In this document: one piece after another, positions 1 to 6,612 of the stretch
Numbering within the stretch: the stretch's first letter is position 1
Layout: each line of letters opens with the position of its first letter
Assembly (NCBI GenBank): GCA_937891425.1
Contig: CALAGD010000018.1
Span: 1 to 9,339, forward strand
From: an uncultured Pigmentiphaga sp.
GTDB taxonomy: Bacteria; Pseudomonadota; Gammaproteobacteria; Burkholderiales; Burkholderiaceae_B
Direction of reading: 5' to 3'
Length of the DNA stretch: 9,339 nucleotides
The notes under the pieces: model-generated
The model's database searches: none
Told to the model about the DNA's origin: nothing
The model's input: the letters and a program-made list of their open reading frames with translations, nothing else
Translations under genes and position numbers: made by a program

Positions 1-1
1 C

Positions 2-52
2 GAAGGACTGGCCTACTGGACCCACGAACTGGACAGCCAGATCACCTCGCGC
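2..52 (+). other. Edge fragment of DUF4214-like coding sequence, in a different frame from the rest of the gene
   Basis: Read from base 2, the first codons give a peptide beginning EGLAYWTHELDSQIT. This resembles the second half of a DUF4214 repeat, a helical module common in large RTX-like or S-layer-like exoproteins of proteobacteria (typical shape: GLAYW, then an L-D-S-G stretch, then S/T-R-A and a hydrophobic helix). Third codon positions here are mostly G or C, as expected for real coding DNA in this genome, while the downstream gene's own frame has poorer third positions over the same bases. This frame soon turns into a His- and Arg-rich string and stops at a TGA near 152, whereas the downstream frame continues the module well as RAVMGSL. 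I read it as the upstream part of the same gene, displaced by one base. The family assignment is from memory of the motif. Confidence 0.5.
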
Positions 53-56
53 GGTC

Positions 57-1178
57 ATGGGCTCGCTCACCACCATCGACGCCAGTGCATCCACTGCGAC
101 GGTCATCGTCACCCTGGACAGCGCCCGCACCAACCACATCACCATGGGGTCGGGTGACGACATCATCTACTTTCAGTCCTATCGTCCCATTACCCTGGAC
201 GATCACATCGACGGCGGTGACGGTTACGACACGGTCGCTTTCCGGCAGAATACCTTCACGGCGGAAGAGTATGAGGCGATGCGCAACATGCGCAACATCG
301 AGGCCATTGGTTTCGAAGGCAGGGCTGCCGTCGTGGATGCCGCCGAAATCAGCCAGATCGACAGGATCATCGTAGCCAGCGGGCTGGTGTACCAGGACGG
401 CGCCATCGTGCCGGGACATAACGTGGTGCACAACATGAACTCGGGCCAGATTCTGAAGATCATCGCGATCAATGAGGCCATGGAGGACGCCGGACATGTT
501 TCGCTGGTCAATGCCCCCCGTTTCCTCGGCGTGAGCATCTCGAACTGGGTCCAGACGGACGGCGCCGGAACCTATCTGCACATCGAACCTGCGGTCGATA
601 ATGATCCACGGACTGCGCTGTTCCTGGAGGGCGATGCCTGGATCACCTATGACAACCGGGGCGGCCTGTACAAGATCATCGACGCTTCGCAGCTCATTGG
701 CGGCCTCGACCTGAGCAAGTGGGACAGCCCCGATGACGAGATTCCGGAAACCGGGATGTCCAATCTCATCGAAGAGTACGTCCACCTGGGTCTGGGTGAG
801 GACTGGATCACCGTCGAGGTATCTTTCGACCCGACGCATCTCAGTTCCTCCACTTACGGGCTGCTGGACGTCATCGAGGAATTCACCAGCGTCGCGTACG
901 GCACCGTGCCACACGACCTGCTGTACGGTATCGACCGCTTCGAGAAATTCGAGGTCTCTTCCGGTGCCGAAACGCTGGAGCAGGCTTTCGCCGAAGCTGC
1001 TGCTGCCTACCAGCGCGGGCCTGGCGACGAGATCAATGTCCTCTACTTCCAGTTTGGTGGCGATACGTTCCTCTACGCCGACACCTGGACTGAACAGGGC
1101 ATGAACCAGCTTGATGGTCAGGACTTCGCCCTGGCCTTCATTGGCCTGCACGAGTTCGGTCCCGATCTGCTGGGCTGA
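57..1178 (+). CDS. C-terminal part of a large RTX-like, probably type I-secreted protein (partial, apparent frameshift)
   Basis: The 373 residues from the ATG at 57 start with RTX-style calcium-binding nonapeptides: GSGDDIIYF at residues 31-39 and GGDGYDTVA at 53-61. About 290 residues follow with no recognisable repeats. The acidic, hydrophobic end (DFALAFIGLHEFGPDLLG, residues 356-373) resembles the uncleaved C-terminal secretion signals of type I secretion substrates. No cysteine is present, usual for such exoproteins. The ATG at 57 is unlikely to be the true start: no ribosome binding site precedes it, the frame is open to the window edge, and a DUF4214-like segment lies just upstream in another frame. 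This is therefore the 3' end of a larger gene, broken or misread near position 50. Likely role is an extracellular surface or matrix protein; the specific function is unknown. Its stop lies 44 bases from the end of the convergent gene at 1223. Confidence 0.7.
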   Translation: MGSLTTIDASASTATVIVTLDSARTNHITMGSGDDIIYFQSYRPITLDDHIDGGDGYDTVAFRQNTFTAEEYEAMRNMRNIEAIGFEGRAAVVDAAEISQIDRIIVASGLVYQDGAIVPGHNVVHNMNSGQILKIIAINEAMEDAGHVSLVNAPRFLGVSISNWVQTDGAGTYLHIEPAVDNDPRTALFLEGDAWITYDNRGGLYKIIDASQLIGGLDLSKWDSPDDEIPETGMSNLIEEYVHLGLGEDWITVEVSFDPTHLSSSTYGLLDVIEEFTSVAYGTVPHDLLYGIDRFEKFEVSSGAETLEQAFAEAAAAYQRGPGDEINVLYFQFGGDTFLYADTWTEQGMNQLDGQDFALAFIGLHEFGPDLLG

Positions 1179-1190
1179 CTCGCGCAAAAC

Positions 1191-1213
1191 GGCGAACGCC
1201 AAGTGCGTTCGCC
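1191..1213 (-). terminator. Rho-independent terminator between convergent genes
   Basis: There is a perfect 9-bp inverted repeat, ggcgaacgc (1191-1199) and gcgttcgcc (1205-1213), with a 5-base loop. On the minus strand the stem is followed by GTTTT, and it begins nine bases after the TAG of the minus-strand gene at 1223. It is therefore best read as that gene's terminator. The plus-strand side has no T-run, but the hairpin could still help stop transcripts of the secreted-protein gene. Confidence 0.65.
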
Positions 1214-1222
1214 TGCCACCCG

Positions 1223-1915
1223 CTAGCTGCGTGCGTTGATGATGCGCACGGCCCGGGTACTGTCGTTGTTGTCGACTACGCGAACCGTTATCTGACGGGC
1301 GTACAGCCCGTCAGGCAGCGGAATGGTGCCATGCACGTTCTGGAACCGGTCGAAGGTAACATTGATGGGATCGAGGTCAACCGAGGCAACGCGTCCGTTG
1401 GGGTAGCGCCCCTCAACCGTGAAACGCACATTGCCCCTGAACGCACCCTTGTTCCGGTTGGTCAGCACGACGTGATAGGCGAGCTGGTTGTCCTGGTTGT
1501 AGAAGCGACCGGCGCGAATCTGCAGGTCACCTCCCCGCGGATCCGGTGGCAGAACCTCGTGCAGCAACTGTACGTCCTGAATCAAGGGCTGCAGCGCGGC
1601 CTTGGCCTTGGCCAGATCGGCCGTGAGCGTGCTTACCCGTTGCTGGCTGGCGTCGAGTTCACGCCGTGTGGTTTCCAGCTGGGCACGTGTCTCCTGTAGT
1701 GAGGCCTGGGTGCGGCGAAGTTCATCGGTGAGCCGGGCCGACTCTTCCGGTGTCAACCGCTCCGGAAGATAGTTCTGCTGCACATAGAGAACGGCCACTA
1801 CGCCCAGCACCAGCCCTAGGCTCATCCACAACAACCACCGCGGCATGCTGCGTCCGCGCTTGTGTCCGTCCAGTGAATACGGCTTGAAAGGTTTCGGTTT
1901 CGATCGTCCGAACAT
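1223..1915 (-). CDS. Membrane-anchored coiled-coil protein of unknown function (DUF6776-like)
   Basis: The protein has 230 residues and three visible parts. A basic N-terminus (about 1-26, rich in K and R) precedes one hydrophobic segment (about 27-45), giving an inner-membrane anchor with the N-terminus inside by the positive-inside rule. A heptad-rich, charged helix (about 56-120, many E, R, Q, L) should form a coiled coil in the periplasm. The C-terminal 100 residues (about 128-230) look like a beta-sandwich, with alternating hydrophobic strands and N/G turns. No catalytic motif is seen. It resembles the DUF6776 type of conserved hypothetical protein, from memory. A scaffold or envelope-assembly role is a guess from architecture only. 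The gene lies 130 bases downstream of the cardiolipin synthase gene on the same strand and could be cotranscribed. The ATG has no clear Shine-Dalgarno sequence. The gene ends at the strong hairpin at 1191-1213. Confidence 0.75.
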   Translation of the reverse strand: MFGRSKPKPFKPYSLDGHKRGRSMPRWLLWMSLGLVLGVVAVLYVQQNYLPERLTPEESARLTDELRRTQASLQETRAQLETTRRELDASQQRVSTLTADLAKAKAALQPLIQDVQLLHEVLPPDPRGGDLQIRAGRFYNQDNQLAYHVVLTNRNKGAFRGNVRFTVEGRYPNGRVASVDLDPINVTFDRFQNVHGTIPLPDGLYARQITVRVVDNNDSTRAVRIINARS

Positions 1916-2020
1916 CGCTGAATACAGTTGATTGATTTTCTCGGGGTCTGAACTGCTCGCGGTTGTTTGCCCTTCTGCAGCCCGACGGCCCGTCTCCTGC
2001 TGCGGTGCGTGGCCCTACAG

Positions 2021-2039
2021 CATACCGCAGTACGGCATG
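2021..2039 (-). terminator. Possible weak terminator hairpin after the cardiolipin synthase gene
   Basis: Seven bases after the cls stop codon, the minus strand can fold CATGCCG against CGGTATG around a 5-base loop. One pair is G-U in minus-strand RNA; the same pair would be an A-C mismatch in plus-strand RNA, so the hairpin suits the minus-strand transcript. There is no T-run after the stem, so it may attenuate rather than stop transcription into the gene at 1915. Confidence 0.3.
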
Positions 2040-2045
2040 CCTTCT

Positions 2046-3500
2046 CTACAGATAGGGCGATGCGAGCCAGATCAGACGATTACGCAACCGTATCGGAAAG
2101 GGACGCCCCCGCAACGTCTCCAGAGTTTCGGGCGTGGACTGCCGGATCCGGTCTTCGATGCGTCGGGCGATCCAGTTCGCGATGCCCGGATCGTAAATTT
2201 CGATGTCAAGCTCGAAGTTGAGACGCAAACTGCGCGAATCCAGGTTGGACGATCCCACGTAACTCCACTTCCCGTCGACCGTCAGCAGCTTGGCATGGTC
2301 AAAAGGCCCGTTGTAGCGCCAGATGCGCACACCGTGAACCACCATCTGGTCGAGTTGCGCGGTCATCGCATAATCGACCAGACGCAGGTTGTTGCGCCCC
2401 GGAATGACGACGTCGACCTGTACCCCGCGCCGGGCAGCAATGGTCAGCGCCGCGATCAGAGGCTGGTCAGGCAGGAAATAGGGGGACTGAATGCACACGT
2501 GGTGACGCGCGATGGACAACACGCCCAGGATCATGTCGAGCGTACGTCCCAGGTTGCGGTCGGGACCCGAAGCCACCACGCGCGCCGGTACGCCATCGTC
2601 GAACGCCTGCACGGCGTCGACCGGAAACCACAGTTCGTTTCGCAACGACTCGCCCGTTGCAAACTCCCAGTCGTGCGCCAGCACCGTCATCAGCTGCGGC
2701 ACGATCGGCCCCTCAACACGGAAATGCACGTCGCCTGCCGGATGCCCCCCGGAATATTCCGACGTGAACCCGGCGCGGATGTTCATGCCCCCGGTAAAGG
2801 CGGTGTGCCCGTCCACTACCAGCACCTTGCGGTGGCTGCGCATGTTCTGATAAGCAAGCCGCAACCCCATGGCATTGCGCATGAACAGGCCCGTCGTAAC
2901 GCCGGCCTCGTGCAGCACACGGACGATCGACGGGTGCGAGTAACGTGCACCGATGGCATCGATCAGGACGCGCACCTCAACCCCGCGCTCGCGTGCTGCC
3001 GCGAGCGCCCGGACCATACGCTGGCCCACGGGATCGTTGTCGAATATGTAACTGCACAACGCGATGGTACGCGTGGCCTGCTCGATGGCCTGCAGCATGG
3101 CGGGATAGGCTTCATCGCCCCCGTTCAGAGGCGTAATACGGTTGCCATGCGTGAGCGGAAACTGCGCCACCCGGTCGCCGAGGGTCTTCATGGCCGCCAG
3201 GTCGGACGGAATCAGGCCACTCACGTCTTCATCCTGGATCAGGCTGCGGCCCAGAAGCGGATCTGCCGCGTCGTGCGCCTGCCCGATGCGCCGGTAGCGC
3301 ACGCGGTTGATGCCCGCAACGAGGTAGAGCAGTGCGCCGAAGAACGGCGAGAAAATTGCCAATGCGACCCAACCGATGGCGGCACGCACATCGCGTTTGG
3401 TCATGGCGGCATGAATGGCCGCGGCGGTGCCAGCACTCAAGCTGATGACGACCGCGATGTGGGGCCAGTAATCGGCGACGAACTCATGAAACCAGGGCAT
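2046..3500 (-). CDS. cls: Cardiolipin synthase (phospholipase D superfamily)
   Basis: This inner-membrane enzyme should join two phosphatidylglycerol molecules into cardiolipin plus glycerol (ClsA-type reaction). From the ATG at 3500 it has 484 residues, against 486 for E. coli ClsA. Two N-terminal membrane helices (about 14-31 and 41-63) match the PLDc_N region. Two complete HKD motifs follow. In numbering from a TTG start at 3542, which would add 14 residues, the first is H237-K239-D244 in SHRKVLVVDG and the second is H416-K418-D423 in DHAKLLTVDG. Each is followed by the usual G-G-M-N or G-S-S-N-L-D-S-R-S stretch. I chose ATG at 3500 because the length fits the family and the extra residues look non-conserved, though neither start has a clear ribosome binding site. 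The gene is divergent from the membrane-protein gene at 3748. ClsA is the best match, but close PLD-family synthases with other donors cannot be excluded. Confidence 0.92.
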   Translation of the reverse strand: MPWFHEFVADYWPHIAVVISLSAGTAAAIHAAMTKRDVRAAIGWVALAIFSPFFGALLYLVAGINRVRYRRIGQAHDAADPLLGRSLIQDEDVSGLIPSDLAAMKTLGDRVAQFPLTHGNRITPLNGGDEAYPAMLQAIEQATRTIALCSYIFDNDPVGQRMVRALAAARERGVEVRVLIDAIGARYSHPSIVRVLHEAGVTTGLFMRNAMGLRLAYQNMRSHRKVLVVDGHTAFTGGMNIRAGFTSEYSGGHPAGDVHFRVEGPIVPQLMTVLAHDWEFATGESLRNELWFPVDAVQAFDDGVPARVVASGPDRNLGRTLDMILGVLSIARHHVCIQSPYFLPDQPLIAALTIAARRGVQVDVVIPGRNNLRLVDYAMTAQLDQMVVHGVRIWRYNGPFDHAKLLTVDGKWSYVGSSNLDSRSLRLNFELDIEIYDPGIANWIARRIEDRIRQSTPETLETLRGRPFPIRLRNRLIWLASPYL

Positions 3501-3686
3501 GGCAACGTTGTCGGTCTCGGGATGGAGCGCGATCGAAGGCAACTCGAGGCAGATAGAAGCGTGATGTTAGCCCAATTTGCATGCATCAGCCCTCATTTTT
3601 CTGCACTTCCTGCCATACGCATCCTCGCAAAGCGCCCGTTCACGGCCGACAGGCTCAAATGTTCCTGCAGCACTGGCGCCGCCGAC

Positions 3687-3695
3687 TGCTAGAAT
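3687..3695 (+). promoter_or_regulatory. Possible extended -10 promoter for the SpmA/SpmB-like gene
   Basis: TGCTAGAAT at 3687-3695 fits an extended -10 element (TG, one base, then TAGAAT, one mismatch to TATAAT). No good -35 box lies 16-18 bases upstream, which extended -10 promoters can tolerate. Transcription would start near 3702, leaving a leader of about 45 bases before the ATG at 3748. It lies in the 247-base divergent region between the cls start (3500) and 3748. That region holds no convincing gene; an in-frame extension of the downstream gene back to 3577 looks non-conserved. Confidence 0.4.
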
Positions 3696-3747
3696 CAGCC
3701 AGCGTCTGCGTGAACAATGGCTTCCTCCGGGTGATCCGGGTAACGAT

Positions 3748-4977
3748 ATGCTCAATGGCCTCTGGTTCGGCTTCTTTCTGATTGGCGCCCTCGCCGCTCT
3801 CGCCCGCTGGCTGCTGGGCGGAGATGCCGAGATCTTCAATCGCCTGGTCGACAGCCTGTTCACGATGGCGAAGGTGTCGGTCGAGCTGATGCTGCTGCTG
3901 TTCGGCACGCTGAGCCTCTGGCTCGGATTCCTCAAGATTGCCGAAAAAGCCGGGCTGATCAATCTGCTGGCGCGTCTGCTCACGCCGCTGTTCGCGCACC
4001 TCATGCCGGGCGTGCCACGTGGGCACCCCGCGATTGGCCTCATTACCATGAACTTTGCGGCAAACGGGCTGGGTCTGGACAACGCAGCCACGCCCATCGG
4101 CCTGCGCGCCATGCGCGAACTGCAAACGCTCAATCCGCGACCCGACACGGCCACCGATGCGCAGATCCTCTTCCTGGTGCTCAACGCGTCGTCACTCACC
4201 ATCCTGCCCATTACCATCTTCATGTACCGGCTGCAGCAAGGGGCACCCGAGCCGGCCCTGGTATTTGTGCCCATATTGCTGGCAACCTCGGCCTCGACGC
4301 TCGTGGCACTGCTATCGGTAGCCGTCATGCAGCGGCTGCGGCTGTGGGAACCGGTGGTGCTGGCCTGGCTGGTGGGCACCGCCCTCGTGCTGGGGGTGTT
4401 CATTGCCTTCCTGAGCCAGCTGAGTGCCGCCGCGCTGGCGGCCTTCTCGTCACTGCTCGGCAATCTCACGATTTTCGCGCTGATCGTCCTTTTCCTGGTC
4501 GTGGGAGCGTGGAAGCGTGTGCCCGTGTATGAAACTTTCATCGAAGGCGCAAAGGAAGGATTCGGCGTTGCGCGCGACCTGCTTCCTTACCTCATTGCCA
4601 TGCTGTGCGCGATCGGCGTGTTGCGGGCATCCGGCGCCCTTGATTTCGCGCTGGAGGGCATCCGTGCACTGGTTGCCTGGCTGGGCGTCGACACCCGCTT
4701 CGTCGATGCCCTGCCCACCGCCCTGACCAAGCCATTCTCGGGCAGTGCGGCGCGCGCCATGATGATCGAAACGATGCAGAATTTCGGCGTCGACAGCTTC
4801 CCCGCGCTGGTGGCCGCCACGGTACAGGGAAGTACCGAAACCACCTTCTACGTGCTCGCCGTGTACTTCGGGTCGGTCAGCATCCGGCGTGCGCGCCACG
4901 CCGTCGGGTGCGCGTTACTGTCCGATCTTGCCGGTGTCATTGCCGCGATACTGGTCTGTTACTGGTTCTTCGGATAG
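3748..4977 (+). CDS. Fused SpmA/SpmB-like nucleoside recognition (Gate) domain membrane protein
   Basis: This polytopic membrane protein of 409 residues carries two nucleoside-recognition (Gate) domains in tandem. The N-terminal half (about 1-205) is SpmA-like, with NFAANGLGLDNAATPIGL at residues 102-119. The C-terminal half (about 206-409) is SpmB-like, with YETFIEGAKEGF (261-272), KPFSGSAARA (328-337) and QGSTETTFYVLAVYFG (360-375). Several hydrophobic helices run through both halves. In Bacillus, SpmA and SpmB are separate proteins involved in spore core dehydration. This genome appears to be a non-spore-former, so the fused protein must do something else; transport of a small molecule or nucleoside is suggested for the fold but unproven. 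I chose ATG at 3748 because the hydrophobic N-terminus starts there; the open frame runs back to 3577 but the added residues are not membrane-like. No strong Shine-Dalgarno is seen. The gene ends 72 bases before the convergent pykA. Confidence 0.85.
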   Translation: MLNGLWFGFFLIGALAALARWLLGGDAEIFNRLVDSLFTMAKVSVELMLLLFGTLSLWLGFLKIAEKAGLINLLARLLTPLFAHLMPGVPRGHPAIGLITMNFAANGLGLDNAATPIGLRAMRELQTLNPRPDTATDAQILFLVLNASSLTILPITIFMYRLQQGAPEPALVFVPILLATSASTLVALLSVAVMQRLRLWEPVVLAWLVGTALVLGVFIAFLSQLSAAALAAFSSLLGNLTIFALIVLFLVVGAWKRVPVYETFIEGAKEGFGVARDLLPYLIAMLCAIGVLRASGALDFALEGIRALVAWLGVDTRFVDALPTALTKPFSGSAARAMMIETMQNFGVDSFPALVAATVQGSTETTFYVLAVYFGSVSIRRARHAVGCALLSDLAGVIAAILVCYWFFG

Positions 4978-5010
4978 AGTCCGCCCCGGCCCCCATCCGC
5001 GGGACCCAGT

Positions 5011-5034
5011 ACCGGGCAGGATGCCCTCCCCGGT
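5011..5034. terminator. Inverted repeat between convergent genes, possible terminator
   Basis: Between the stop of the membrane-protein gene (4977) and the end of pykA (5050), accggg (5011-5016) can pair with cccggt (5029-5034). A competing inner stem, gggca with tgccc, also exists. The region is GC-rich but has no T-run on either strand, so intrinsic termination here is only a possibility. Confidence 0.28.
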
Positions 5035-5043
5035 CACGCTGGC

Positions 5044-5062
5044 GCCGGATTACGCTTCCGGC
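5044..5062 (-). terminator. Short hairpin across the pykA stop codon
   Basis: On the minus strand, GCCGGA (5062 to 5057) and TCCGGC (5049 to 5044) form a perfect 6-bp stem with a 7-base loop that contains the TAA stop of pykA. No T-run follows. It could stabilise the 3' end of the mRNA or act as part of a weak terminator; it may also be chance in GC-rich DNA. Confidence 0.22.
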
Positions 5063-6495
5063 ACAGCCAGTATCGTCATGGTGTTCGTGCCGCCCGCCTC
5101 CGCTTCCAGCTCGCCACGCGTAAGAATGATCCAGTCACCAGGCTCCACCACCTTGCGTTTCATCAGCTCCACGGCCACCGCTTCGGGCAACGCTTCGAGG
5201 GCAACGCTGCGCGCATCGAATGCCACCGCCTGCACCCCGCGCACCATCGACATGCGCAGCAGGGTGTCTTCGTTGCGCGAGAACGCATAGATGGGGACAG
5301 ACGACCGGATGCGCGACATGATCAGCGGCGTATGCCCGCTTTCGGTGAGGCTCACGATGGCCTTGATTCCAGGGTAGTGATTCGCCGCATACATGGCCGA
5401 CAGTGCGATGGTTTCATCGCGGCGCTGGAAAGTCTGGCCAAGGCGATGATGCGATACGCTGCTGATGGGGTGTTTTTCGGCGCCCAGACACACGCGCGCC
5501 ATGGCCTGCACCGCCGCCACCGGGTAGCGCCCGGATGCGGTTTCGGCCGAGAGCATCACCGCGTCGGTGTAATCCAGCACCGCGTTGGCAACATCCGACA
5601 CCTCCGCGCGCGTCGGTAGCGGACTGGCAATCATCGACTCCATCATCTGGGTCGCCGTGATCACCAGTTTGTTGCGCGAGCGCGCCTGCCGGATGATGCG
5701 CTTCTGGATGCCCACGAGCTCTGCATCACCCACCTCCACCCCCAGATCGCCGCGCGCCACCATCACGCCGTCGCTGGCATCGATAATGGAGTTCAGCGTG
5801 GCGTCGTCGGCCACGGCCTCGGCACGCTCGATCTTGGCGATCAGCCAGGCACTGCTGCCCGCGGCCCGCAACAGGCGCCTCGCATGCTCCACGTCACTGC
5901 CCGACCGCGGAAACGACACGGCGAGAAAATCCAGCCCGAGTCGCGCCGCAAGTTCGATGTCCTGCTTGTCCTTTTCGGTAAGACTGGGGGCCGACAGTCC
6001 CCCGCCACGCCGGTTTATGCCTTTATGGTCTGACAATTCACCGCCCAGCACCACGGTGGTGTACACCGAATCGCCCTCCACTGCATCTACCCGCAGGACG
6101 ATGCGGCCGTCGTCCAGCAGCAGTTCGTCGCCGGGCTGACACTCGTGCGGAAGGGACGGGTAATCCAAACCCACGATTTCCGCCGTGCCGGCCTCGCGAG
6201 GATGCGTGATGCACAACGTGAAAGGCGCGCCTGCCTGCAGCTGAACCTTGCCCTCGGCAAAGCGCGCGATGCGAATCTTCGGGCCCTGAAGATCGCCCAT
6301 GATCCCCACATAACGGCCATGGCGTTGCGCGATCGAACGCACGAGCTCGACGCGTGCAGCATGATCTTCGGCCTTCCCGTGGGAAAAGTTCAGGCGGGCA
6401 ACGTCCATGCCCGCCAGGATCAGTGCTTCAATGGTTTCTGGCGCGCTTGTCGCCGGGCCCAATGTTGCGACAATCTTGGTACGACGAACTCCCAT
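5050..6495 (-). CDS. pykA: Pyruvate kinase, PykA type
   Basis: This cytoplasmic glycolytic enzyme transfers phosphate from phosphoenolpyruvate to ADP, giving pyruvate and ATP. It has 481 residues (E. coli PykA 480) and similar sequence throughout. Visible motifs are RRTKIVATLGPAT (4-16), NFSHG (36-40), IAKIERAEAV (219-228) with catalytic K221 and metal ligand E223, VARGDLGVE (246-254) with metal ligand D250, TQMMESM (282-288), and TRAEVSDVANAVLD (295-308) leading into AVMLSAETA. The B domain lies at about 70-165 and the C-terminal regulatory domain at about 345-481. At the monovalent-cation site it has L69, Q70 and K73 in DLQGPKIR, where K+-dependent enzymes carry T, K and E; published family analysis links this lysine to K+ independence. 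The ATG at 6495 has a good ribosome binding site (GAGGAG, 7 bases upstream). It lies 117 bases downstream of rsmA on the same strand, so it may be cotranscribed. Confidence 0.96.
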   Translation of the reverse strand: MGVRRTKIVATLGPATSAPETIEALILAGMDVARLNFSHGKAEDHAARVELVRSIAQRHGRYVGIMGDLQGPKIRIARFAEGKVQLQAGAPFTLCITHPREAGTAEIVGLDYPSLPHECQPGDELLLDDGRIVLRVDAVEGDSVYTTVVLGGELSDHKGINRRGGGLSAPSLTEKDKQDIELAARLGLDFLAVSFPRSGSDVEHARRLLRAAGSSAWLIAKIERAEAVADDATLNSIIDASDGVMVARGDLGVEVGDAELVGIQKRIIRQARSRNKLVITATQMMESMIASPLPTRAEVSDVANAVLDYTDAVMLSAETASGRYPVAAVQAMARVCLGAEKHPISSVSHHRLGQTFQRRDETIALSAMYAANHYPGIKAIVSLTESGHTPLIMSRIRSSVPIYAFSRNEDTLLRMSMVRGVQAVAFDARSVALEALPEAVAVELMKRKVVEPGDWIILTRGELEAEAGGTNTMTILAVPEA

Positions 6496-6498
6496 GCA

Positions 6499-6508
6499 AG
6501 CTCCTCAG
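6499..6508 (-). promoter_or_regulatory. Strong ribosome binding site of pykA
   Basis: On the minus strand CTGAGGAGC precedes the ATG at 6495, placing GAGGAG about seven bases upstream. This is the clearest Shine-Dalgarno sequence in the window and fixes the pykA start. The 117-base gap to rsmA contains no gene and no convincing -35/-10 pair. Confidence 0.7.
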
Positions 6509-6612
6509 GGGGTTATGGAAGCACGAATCCGCAAACAGGCACGCAGCTACGAGGGGCCTGCAACTCCGACCGGAAACGCACGATGTTTGCGCGGCCCGCC
6601 GGTTGCTCCCGA

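Noticed and set aside
42..1202. 386-residue minus-strand open frame opposite the secreted-protein gene
   Set aside because: The plus strand has RTX-like motifs and a plausible secretion signal; the minus frame shows no domain and runs across the terminator hairpin.
1932..3692. 586-residue plus-strand open frame opposite the cardiolipin synthase gene
   Set aside because: It is antisense to a protein with two intact HKD motifs, is rich in H, R and Q as GC-rich shadow frames are, and shows no domain.
3577..3747. In-frame N-terminal extension of the SpmA/SpmB-like protein
   Set aside because: The extra 57 residues are polar and proline-rich, overlap the likely promoter at 3687-3695, and precede a natural membrane-protein start at 3748.
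3567..4541. 324-residue minus-strand open frame opposite the SpmA/SpmB-like gene
   Set aside because: It is Ser/Arg/Ala-rich antisense to a conserved membrane protein.
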